Shown here: positions 1-4,443 of the stretch, in pieces
Layout: the number at the start of each line of letters is the position of its first letter
Position numbering within the stretch: position 1 is the stretch's first letter
Translations under genes and position numbers: made by a program
Assembly (NCBI GenBank): GCA_900557655.1
Contig: USTX01000035.1
Span: 1-6,582, forward strand
Source: an uncultured Eubacteriales bacterium
Lineage (GTDB): Bacteria; Bacillota; Clostridia; Christensenellales; UBA1242
Length of the DNA stretch: 6,582 nucleotides
Direction of reading: 5' to 3'
Notes under the pieces: model-generated
Seen by the model: only the letters and a program-made list of their open reading frames with translations
Told to the model about the DNA's origin: nothing
Database searches by the model: none

Positions 1-169
1 TTCCAAAAGTGGGCGGCTGCCTGTAAAAAACCCCAGCCATACGCCCGCCAAGCTGCGAAAACTCCTCATTAATATTGAGCGGTTCGTTGTTAGTGCCTAA
101 ATTGTTAGTATTGCCAGTAACATCATTACTTTGTTTGGCGCTTGTTGCGGCGATAAGATAAAAGTCCAT
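1..169 (-). CDS. Unidentified protein, N-terminal 56 residues only (runs off the left edge)
   Basis: The reading frame opens with ATG at 169-167 and stays open to the window edge. It is preceded by a textbook AAGGAG ribosome binding site (178-183 on the complement) with an 8-nt spacer, so the start is well supported. The visible protein begins MDFYLIAATSAKQ, followed by an Asn/Thr/Gly-rich low-complexity stretch (about residues 15-34), then an ordered-looking part containing GGRMAGVFYRQPP (about residues 41-53). There is no signal peptide and no membrane helix in the visible part. I do not recognise the family. The GGRMAGVFY segment loosely recalls a G-x-x-A-G-x-C-Y stretch that I associate with some ThyX-like flavin-dependent thymidylate synthases, but the cysteine is absent and 56 residues are too few, so no function is claimed. 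The gene is divergent from a LysR-type regulator and shares its promoter region, making it the likely regulated target. Confidence 0.75.
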   Translation of the reverse strand, partial: MDFYLIAATSAKQSNDVTGNTNNLGTNNEPLNINEEFSQLGGRMAGVFYRQPPTFG

Positions 170-201
170 AATTTTTTCTCCTTAACCTTGATTTTTCTTT
201 C

Positions 202-216
202 AATTGCATTGCAATT
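202..216. promoter_or_regulatory. Palindromic operator candidate overlapping the -35 of the LysR promoter
   Basis: AATTGCA-T-TGCAATT is a perfect 7+7 inverted repeat with a single central base. It covers the -35 of the rightward promoter and lies at about the start site of the leftward promoter. LysR-type regulators typically bind short dyads in the divergent intergenic region and repress their own gene. The site is not a strict T-N11-A LysR box, so assigning it to this regulator is inference. Confidence 0.5.
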
Positions 217-237
217 TTACCACGGCCGTGATATAAT
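209..237 (+). promoter_or_regulatory. Sigma-70-type promoter of the LysR regulator, extended -10
   Basis: TTGCAA (209-214) is followed after a 17-nt spacer by a perfect TATAAT (232-237). TG at 229-230 places the -10 in the extended TGnTATAAT form. The start would be near 244, giving a leader of about 34 nt before ATG 278. The -35 hexamer lies inside palindrome 202-216, and the spacer contains palindrome 221-230, so binding at either site would affect this promoter. Confidence 0.65.
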
Positions 238-242
238 GTAAA
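214..242 (-). promoter_or_regulatory. Sigma-70-type promoter for the leftward gene
   Basis: Read on the complement, TTTACA (242-237) and TAAAAT (219-214) each match the housekeeping consensus at 5 of 6 positions and are separated by exactly 17 nt. Transcription would start near 207, giving a leader of about 38 nt that contains the AAGGAG site. The element overlaps the rightward LysR promoter, so the two promoters probably exclude each other or share an operator. This is predicted from sequence only. Confidence 0.5.
221..230. promoter_or_regulatory. Perfect 10-bp palindrome in the shared promoter spacer
   Basis: CACGGCCGTG is a perfect self-complementary decamer that is G+C-rich within A+T-rich surroundings. 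It sits between the -35 and -10 of both opposing promoters, an unusual position well placed for an operator acting on both genes. Which protein would bind it cannot be told from the sequence. Confidence 0.4.
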
Positions 243-277
243 CTACAAATATTTTATGTGAGGTATAAGTTTTAATT

Positions 278-988
278 ATGGCAAATCTTAATCTATATCG
301 AATTTTTATTGAAGTTGCGCGCGAGCAAAACATTTCAAAGGCCAGTGAAAAATTATTTATCTCTCAGCCCGCCGTTTCGTTTTCAATAAAAGAACTTGAA
401 GAGCAGCTAGGGCAGCCGCTGTTTGTGCGAAAAAGCAAGGGCGTGGCTCTTACAACTTTTGGCAGGTTGGTTTATGACAAAATTGCGCCAATAATTGACG
501 AGTTTAATGGCATTGAGATGACTGCTAAAAATTTTGCAAATTTAAGTGAGGGTGCGCTTAGAATTGGGTCAAGCAGCTCTAACCTTAACCAAAAGCTGCA
601 AGAGTTTTTAACCATTTTTGTTAAAAAATATCCCGAGATTAAAATCGTGATGATGCGTGGGGGTAAAGACGAACTAATCAAAAAACTTAAAGATGGCGAG
701 GTTGACATAATTTTTGTTGACGAGTGCGCCGAGGTTGATAATTTTAAAAAATTTGCTGAGTTTAAAATAACCTATCAACTTATCGGCAACCACAACTTTA
801 AAAAGCGCTTTAAAGGCGACAATATTGACCTTGATAACTTTCCCTTTTCGCACCTAATGCTTCCATCTCGCGCCAATAGTTCGCGTACCACGATAGATGC
901 TTTTTTCGCCTCAAAAAATATAACGCTTAACCCCCAATATGAGCTTGACAATTACGTTCTTTTATACGAGTTTGTTAAGCTATTATGA
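278..988 (+). CDS. LysR-family transcriptional regulator, cut short by an in-frame TGA
   Basis: The N-terminus (about residues 4-61) is a typical LysR winged helix-turn-helix, with the recognisable run A-S-E-K-L-F-I-S-Q-P-A-V-S-F-S-I-K-E-L-E (22-41) followed by LGQPLFVRKSKGVALTTFG. The effector-binding domain starts near residue 90 (GALRIGSSSS) and includes the usual DGEVDIIFVDE segment (139-149). LysR proteins bind DNA as tetramers and change conformation on binding a small effector. The start is ATG 278: an in-frame TAA at 266 rules out an upstream ATG, and GTGAGG (258-263) gives a rather long 14-nt spacing. The frame stops at TGA 986-988 after 236 residues, about 60 short of the family norm. 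The missing C-terminus is encoded in the same frame downstream (1034-1219) beyond a 54-bp inserted segment. As it stands the product lacks the end of the effector domain, so it is probably inactive or altered. The N-terminal DNA-binding part is intact. Confidence 0.85.
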   Translation: MANLNLYRIFIEVAREQNISKASEKLFISQPAVSFSIKELEEQLGQPLFVRKSKGVALTTFGRLVYDKIAPIIDEFNGIEMTAKNFANLSEGALRIGSSSSNLNQKLQEFLTIFVKKYPEIKIVMMRGGKDELIKKLKDGEVDIIFVDECAEVDNFKKFAEFKITYQLIGNHNFKKRFKGDNIDLDNFPFSHLMLPSRANSSRTTIDAFFASKNITLNPQYELDNYVLLYEFVKLL

Positions 989-1033
989 CATGGCAGATGC
1001 GACAGGTGGCGCACCGCGTCCGAGTTTGTTAAG
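967..1033. repeat. 13-bp direct repeats flanking a 41-bp insertion in the LysR gene
   Basis: CGAGTTTGTTAAG occurs at 967-979 and again at 1021-1033, identical in all 13 bases, with a period of 54 bp (18 codons). The 41 bases between them (980-1020) have 24 G or C, clearly richer than the surrounding gene. They carry the TGA (986-988) and can fold: 996-1000 pairs with 1016-1020, and GGTG (1005-1008) with CACC (1012-1015), with four bases bulged. No transposase or known insertion-sequence end is visible. Deleting one period restores the LysR reading frame exactly. Confidence 0.85.
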
Positions 1034-1219
1034 GCGGGGTTCGGCGTTGCGTTTGTAAGCAAAGAGTATTATAAAGCGCAGATTGCCAAAAAAGAAGTTG
1101 AGGTCATTTACCCCGAGTTTAACATAACCGCGCGCACTTTGGTTGGCCTTACTGACAAAAACCAAACCAACCCAGCCGCCGCCAAGTTTATTGAAATCGC
1201 AAGTAGCAAACAAAAATAG
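989..1219 (+). pseudogene. Detached C-terminal part of the interrupted LysR regulator
   Basis: Reading on in the same frame past the TGA gives 15 foreign codons, then from 1034 a clear LysR C-terminus: AGFGVAFVSKEYYKAQ, then ITARTLVGLTDKNQTNPAAAKFIEI, ending at TAG 1217-1219. In intact LysR proteins the V-K-A-G-F-G-V-A-F-V type segment directly follows the conserved valine-rich helix, here EFVK at 231-234. Joining K234 to the alanine encoded at 1034-1036 yields a 295-residue protein of normal family length. There is no ribosome binding site or plausible start of its own here. Apart from the insertion the reading frame shows no decay, suggesting a recent event, a reversible switch or an assembly error. 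Confidence 0.75.
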
Positions 1220-1286
1220 GGAAGCATTTTATTAATAAGGTTATCACAGTATTGATGCGCCTCGTAATTATAAATGCAAGTTATCA

Positions 1287-1372
1287 ATAGCAAGCGAAAA
1301 TGTGTTTACAACGAACACTGACTGGAACGCAAGTGAAAGTTTGGTGAGTGTAAACACATTTGAGCTGGTTAT
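1287..1372. ncRNA. Long imperfect hairpin, possible structured RNA or small palindromic element
   Basis: AAATGTGTTTACA (1298-1310) pairs perfectly with TGTAAACACATTT (1349-1361). Pairing continues outward through GA/GA (1296-1297 opposite 1362-1363, geometry allowing tandem sheared G-A pairs), AGC... with GCT (1293-1295/1364-1366), one A-G mismatch, then 1287-1291 with 1368-1372 including one G-U. The 38-nt inner region can also pair further, for example ACACT (1315-1319) with AGTGT (1347-1351), or form a GCAA tetraloop at 1329-1332 closed by C-G. There is no U-tract after it, so it is not an ordinary terminator. It matches no riboswitch or RNA family I can recognise. The strand is undetermined, since the palindrome folds from either strand. 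Confidence 0.4.
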
Positions 1373-1450
1373 GATATATTAATAAAATAATTTGAATATT
1401 TAATTATTTTTAGGTGAAAAGGTTGCGTCAAAGATGGTAATTAGTTAAAC

Positions 1451-1456
1451 TATAAT
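1451..1456 (+). promoter_or_regulatory. -10 box of the YcxB-like/HD/PopT/VanY-like operon
   Basis: A perfect TATAAT lies 26 nt upstream of ATG 1483, which would put the transcription start near 1463 and give a leader of about 20 nt with GTGAGG at 1472-1477. No good -35 hexamer lies at 16-18 nt spacing, so the promoter may be activator-dependent or weak. The prediction rests on the -10 alone. Confidence 0.45.
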
Positions 1457-1482
1457 AGTGAGAAAATTTTTGTGAGGCAAAG

Positions 1483-1950
1483 ATGAAAATTTTAACACCT
1501 GTTGACCAAAAGGCCAACGACCTTGTTAACAAAAAGCCACTGACAATTTTATGGACGATTTTTTATATCGGCCTTGCGGGGCTGATTGCGTATGTTGTTA
1601 TCGGCACAGCGATTGAAAACCTGCCAAAAGAGTTTGAATGGATGCTTTTGTTTGCGGTGCCGTTTGGGATGAGTTTGGTTTTTATTTTGTCAATAAAAAA
1701 GATAACTAAAAACAATATTGCGATGAACCTTATTAATGCATACGAATTTTTTGACGCGTATATTGAGGTGTCAACCCTGCGCGAAGATATGGTTTTGGGT
1801 ACGCTTAAAATTTTTTATACTGATATTGTTAAAATTCAAACGAAAGGCGAATACAAAATAATTAAACTTAAAAATGGGACAAAGTTTGTTTTAAGCACGT
1901 CAGGCCTTAACGAAGCCGAAATCTCACAACTAAATTCATATTTAAAGTGA
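1483..1950 (+). CDS. YcxB-like family membrane protein
   Basis: This 155-residue protein has a short cytoplasmic N-terminus, two membrane helices (about residues 20-45 and 52-71), and a C-terminal soluble domain (about 85-155). The C-terminal pattern, Y-E-F-F-D-A-Y-I-E-V-S (87-97), LGTLKIFYTDIVKI (105-118), then a basic strand and F-V-L-S-T-S-G-L (135-142), is that of the YcxB-like domain found at the end of small two-helix Bacillota membrane proteins. The domain's biochemical role is not established. The start at ATG 1483 is supported by GTGAGG five bases upstream. It is the first gene of a four-gene + strand cluster, and its TGA overlaps the ribosome binding site of the next gene, consistent with coupled translation. 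A role in sensing or supporting envelope functions would be inference from its neighbours only. Confidence 0.75.
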   Translation: MKILTPVDQKANDLVNKKPLTILWTIFYIGLAGLIAYVVIGTAIENLPKEFEWMLLFAVPFGMSLVFILSIKKITKNNIAMNLINAYEFFDAYIEVSTLREDMVLGTLKIFYTDIVKIQTKGEYKIIKLKNGTKFVLSTSGLNEAEISQLNSYLK

Positions 1951-1954
1951 GGTG
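1949..1954 (+). promoter_or_regulatory. Ribosome binding site that fixes the HD gene start at 1961
   Basis: GAGGTG overlaps the stop codon of the upstream gene (TGA 1948-1950) and lies 6 nt before ATG 1961. A GTG at 1952 is in the same frame but sits inside this site and has no ribosome binding site of its own, so ATG 1961 is the better start. Confidence 0.7.
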
Positions 1955-1960
1955 AAAAAA

Positions 1961-2617
1961 ATGGACAAACTGCTTAAAGACTATATCAAAAACACTATCA
2001 AACCGATGTATAAAACGTTTGATAAAGGTCACAACGAGGCACATTTTAACTTTGTGACGCAAAACTGCTTAACCTATGGCAAACAACTTCAAGAAAAGGG
2101 AGAGGATGTTAATCTTGACATCGCCTACCTTGTTGGCGCTCTGCATGACATTGGCATAAGCCGCGGCCGAGAAGGGCACGCGCTGAGTTCGGGCAAAATG
2201 GTTAGGGAAGACAAGTTTTTAAATTCATATTTTGATAAAGAGACGGTTGAGTTTATCGCCCAAGCAGTTGAGGACCATTCTTCTCACCTGTCTTACGAGC
2301 CGCGCAGTATTTATGGTAGAATTGTTGCCGATGCAGATCGAAATAACAGCGTGTACCTTGTGTTCTCGCGCCCAATCAAATACGGCCTTAAAAATGAAAA
2401 ACAAATAACAACCAAACAAGGCCATCTTGACCGCGTTTATAACTTTGTTAACGAAAAGTTTGGAAGAAATGGCTATGTTAAATATTGGCTTGATATTCCT
2501 GACACCAAAAAAGAGCAAAACGCCGTTTGGAATTTGCTTGATAACAAAAAAGAGTGCTACGCATATATGTCAGGTCTTTTTGACGAGATAACAAAAGGTA
2601 AATTTAAAGAAAAATAA
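1961..2617 (+). CDS. HD-domain phosphohydrolase
   Basis: The protein has 218 residues from ATG 1961. It carries the metal-binding signature of the HD superfamily: H28 in GHNEAH, the doublet H62-D63 in ALHDIGIS, and D126 in VADADR. Histidines H73 (EGHALSSG), H106 and H109 (EDHSSH) could complete a bimetal site. HD proteins of this kind hydrolyse phosphate esters, often nucleotides or signalling nucleotides, but nothing here shows the substrate. No nucleotide-cyclase, synthetase or sensor domain is attached. There is no signal peptide or membrane helix, so it is predicted to be cytoplasmic. About 80 residues follow the last ligand and form a charged region with the aromatic segment NGYVKYWLDI. 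The gene is translationally coupled to the YcxB-like gene upstream and lies 27 nt before the PopT gene. The HD assignment is firm; the specific function is unknown. Confidence 0.85.
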   Translation: MDKLLKDYIKNTIKPMYKTFDKGHNEAHFNFVTQNCLTYGKQLQEKGEDVNLDIAYLVGALHDIGISRGREGHALSSGKMVREDKFLNSYFDKETVEFIAQAVEDHSSHLSYEPRSIYGRIVADADRNNSVYLVFSRPIKYGLKNEKQITTKQGHLDRVYNFVNEKFGRNGYVKYWLDIPDTKKEQNAVWNLLDNKKECYAYMSGLFDEITKGKFKEK

Positions 2618-2644
2618 ACACTTAATTTAATAAGCGAGGTTGAT

Positions 2645-3682
2645 ATGAAACCTAACCAAGCCAATATGGCTGATGAGGCCGCGGGCGAAAACAAAAAACA
2701 ACATGAAAACGAAGCCAACGCGAATGAAAAAGCGAATGCCACCAACCCAAAGATGACAGAAAAGCGTACCGCTGCTGAAATCACGCTTTCAAAATACACG
2801 GGACGCGAGTGGTTAACAAGCGCGCTTTTGGGTTTTTTTATTGGCCTTGCTGTCATTGTGCCGGGTGTAAGCGGCGCCACCATCGCCATAATTATGGGGC
2901 TTTATGCTAAAATGGTTTACACCCTTGGCAATATTTTTAAAGACTTTAAAAGGTGCGCAGGCTTTTTACTGCCAATCGTTTTGGGAGCGATTGTTGGGCT
3001 TGCGCTTGGATTTTTCGCCGTCCAAAGACTTATTGAGATTGTCCCATTTATCTTAGTCTGCGCTTTTGGCGGACTAATGCTTGGCTCTTTCCCAGCCGTG
3101 ACTAACGAAATCAAGGGCGAGAGGTGGACGAAATCGGGGGTTGCACTGTTTGTTGTTGGCCTAATTATCCCGCTGTTGGTAAGCATTGCGTCTATCTTTT
3201 TAAAGGGCGAGGTCGGCACGCTAAACACCGCGTGGTATAGTTTCATTGCGTATTTTGTTATCGGGATGATTGTGTCGCTTACCCAAATCGTTCCGGGGCT
3301 TTCGGCCACCGCGCTGTTAATGGCGATGGGGCTTTTTGGACCCCTTATGGCAAGCCTGCATTTAAGTTCGCTTAAAGCCTCGCCAATTATTATAGGCGTG
3401 TTTGCGGCGCTTGGCGTTGGTTTTTTATTAGGGATTGTTGTGTTTTCAAAGGGCATTTCAAAACTGCTTGAAACCAAGAAAAAGCCGATGTTTAGATTGA
3501 TTTCAGGTCTAAGTTTGGGGTCGATTATATCAATGTTTATCTCAACCGAGATAATTGACGTTTATGCTCTTTGGACGCAGGCCGCGGGAAACCCGTTAAG
3601 AGACCTGCTTATCGGTTTGCCACTCTTTGCGATTTGCCTGTGCTTTACATTGTGGCTTACAAAACACGAGCTTAAAAAATAA
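2645..3682 (+). CDS. popT: DUF368 / PopT-type polyprenyl-phosphate transporter
   Basis: This is a 345-residue polytopic membrane protein. Two internal, evidently duplicated halves each carry the family hallmark: IGLAVIVPGVSGATIAIIMG (66-85) and a second copy with IVPGLSATALLMAMGL (215-230). About eight or more hydrophobic segments follow residue 56, and the protein ends with a short basic tail (TKHELKK). DUF368 proteins were identified as translocases returning undecaprenyl phosphate, the lipid carrier for peptidoglycan and other wall polymers, across the membrane for reuse. That function is transferred here by family membership. The first 55 or so residues are an unusual hydrophilic tail rich in Asn, Ala, Glu and Lys. 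The start ATG 2645 has GCGAGG 5 nt upstream; an internal ATG for M37 lacks a comparable site. It sits between the HD gene and the VanY-like gene, consistent with a wall-synthesis operon. Confidence 0.85.
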   Translation: MKPNQANMADEAAGENKKQHENEANANEKANATNPKMTEKRTAAEITLSKYTGREWLTSALLGFFIGLAVIVPGVSGATIAIIMGLYAKMVYTLGNIFKDFKRCAGFLLPIVLGAIVGLALGFFAVQRLIEIVPFILVCAFGGLMLGSFPAVTNEIKGERWTKSGVALFVVGLIIPLLVSIASIFLKGEVGTLNTAWYSFIAYFVIGMIVSLTQIVPGLSATALLMAMGLFGPLMASLHLSSLKASPIIIGVFAALGVGFLLGIVVFSKGISKLLETKKKPMFRLISGLSLGSIISMFISTEIIDVYALWTQAAGNPLRDLLIGLPLFAICLCFTLWLTKHELKK

Positions 3683-3705
3683 ACTTTAAACTTTCAACTT
3701 TCAAC
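3681..3705 (+). repeat. Short tandem repeat, 7-bp unit, in the popT/VanY-like gap
   Basis: The series AAACTTT, AAACTTT, CAACTTT, CAAC makes about 3.6 units of a 7-bp repeat starting at the popT stop codon and filling most of the 45-nt gap. The unit is not a multiple of three but is noncoding here. A length change would alter the spacing in the transcript, upstream of the AAGAGGA ribosome binding site (3714-3720). Confidence 0.6.
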
Positions 3706-3727
3706 ATTAATACAAGAGGAAACAAAA

Positions 3728-4333
3728 ATGGGTGATTATTTAACATTAGTCAATGACAGACATAAATTCAGTCGCGAGATGCTTTCGGGCTTTGAGTTTG
3801 TTGATATTGTTGATAATTTTGGCGACAAAAGTTATGTTGAACTTAAAACGCTTGAAAATTTTAACAGTCTTGCTGCTGCGCTGCGCGCGCAAGGAATAAA
3901 GATAACAATTAATTCGGCCGGACGCACGGTAGAAGACCAAAAGCGTGCCTTTTTAGAACTTGAAAAAACGCACGGGACGGAGTATGCTGAAACTCACACC
4001 GCCTTACCCTATTACAGCGAACACCACACGGGGCTTGCTATTGACGTCAAGCTTGAATCAATTAAGGGCGGGCTGATTCGCCGTGGTATTTTTGGCAAGG
4101 TGCACGAAAAACTGACGCACGAAAAACGCGATATGTATGGCGTATTGCATGCACTTATGCCCGAATATGGTTTTATCGAGCGCTACACCGAGGCCAAACA
4201 AGATATAACCCACGTTCCGCCTGAAAGGTGGCACATGCGTTACGTTGGGCGCGACAATGCTTTAAATATAACCGCAAGCGGCCTCAGTCTTGAAGAATAC
4301 GTCGCCACCCGCGAGCAAGTCAATGCCAGCTAA
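3728..4333 (+). CDS. VanY-like D-Ala-D-Ala carboxypeptidase (peptidase family M15), leaderless
   Basis: The 201-residue protein has all M15B hallmarks in order. NSAGRTVEDQ (62-71) supplies the substrate-binding Arg66 and Gln71. SEHHTGLAID (97-106) is the S-x-H-x-x-G-x-A-x-D zinc motif with H99 and D106. ERWHMRYVG (166-174) carries the catalytic Glu166 and third zinc ligand H169. Such enzymes remove the terminal D-alanine from peptidoglycan stem peptides or their precursors. The start ATG 3728 has AAGAGG 8 nt upstream. The protein opens MGDYLTLVNDRHKF, already in the family's conserved N-terminal part, so no signal peptide or membrane anchor is visible. Most VanY/LdcB enzymes are exported; cytoplasmic relatives such as VanXY also lack a leader, so this one may act on cytoplasmic precursors or leave by another route. 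It follows popT by 45 nt and is the last gene before a terminator. Confidence 0.88.
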   Translation: MGDYLTLVNDRHKFSREMLSGFEFVDIVDNFGDKSYVELKTLENFNSLAAALRAQGIKITINSAGRTVEDQKRAFLELEKTHGTEYAETHTALPYYSEHHTGLAIDVKLESIKGGLIRRGIFGKVHEKLTHEKRDMYGVLHALMPEYGFIERYTEAKQDITHVPPERWHMRYVGRDNALNITASGLSLEEYVATREQVNAS

Positions 4334-4348
4334 CCGCTAAAATTTCTT

Positions 4349-4389
4349 AAACGCTCTAACAAATTTTTGTGTGGGGCGTTTTTTGTTTT
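4349..4389 (+). terminator. Rho-independent terminator of the envelope operon
   Basis: Beginning 15 nt after the VanY-like stop codon, AACGCTCTA (4350-4358) pairs with TGGGGCGTT (4372-4380), including two G-U pairs. After a bulged G, AACAA (4358-4362 region) continues pairing with TTGT (4367-4370), leaving a small loop. The stem runs straight into TTTTTTGTTTTG (4379 onward). This closes the transcription unit that starts near 1463 and separates it from the next gene. Confidence 0.75.
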
Positions 4390-4415
4390 GTGTTTTTGGG
4401 GCAATATTGTATAAT
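4388..4415 (+). promoter_or_regulatory. Probable promoter of the CvpA-like gene
   Basis: A perfect TATAAT lies at 4410-4415. The best -35 at suitable spacing is the weak TTGTGT (4388-4393), 16 nt upstream. Transcription would start near 4422, only about 22 nt before ATG 4444. Its position directly after the terminator supports independent transcription of the large gene. Confidence 0.5.
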
Positions 4416-4443
4416 AATAAAAAATATAAGGAAGTATTATTTT

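Larger units (their letters stand above)
1220..1482. other. Intergenic region between the LysR remnant and the envelope operon
   Basis: This stretch has no credible gene on either strand. It contains a long imperfect hairpin in its middle (about 1287-1372), an A+T-rich segment (1373-1412), and the -10 box and ribosome binding site of the next operon at the right end. A short inverted match GCATTT (1224-1229) / AAATGC (1272-1277) lies left of the hairpin and may be chance. No obvious terminator for the LysR transcript is seen. Confidence 0.6.

Noticed and set aside
986..988. TGA read as an amino acid (alternative genetic code or selenocysteine)
   Set aside because: The YcxB-like gene ends naturally at TGA 1948-1950 within the next ribosome binding site, tryptophan is encoded by TGG throughout, and the TGA lies in the inserted segment rather than in conserved LysR sequence.
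983..1293. Two overlapping - strand open frames (983-1213 and 1108-1293)
   Set aside because: The first is antisense to the LysR C-terminus, which has clear homology-like motifs on the + strand; the second runs into the hairpin region and has no ribosome binding site.
1287..1372. Hairpin interpreted as a Rho-independent terminator of the LysR gene
   Set aside because: The stem is A+T-rich with a large inner region and is followed on neither strand by a run of U; it is also nearly 70 nt from the stop codon.
1952..1954. GTG as start codon of the HD protein
   Set aside because: It overlaps the GAGGTG ribosome binding site that serves ATG 1961 at a 6-nt spacing.
2917..3477. 186-residue open frame on the - strand
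   Set aside because: It lies wholly inside the DUF368/PopT gene, whose family motifs are unmistakable; the reverse frame is a composition shadow with no recognisable domain.
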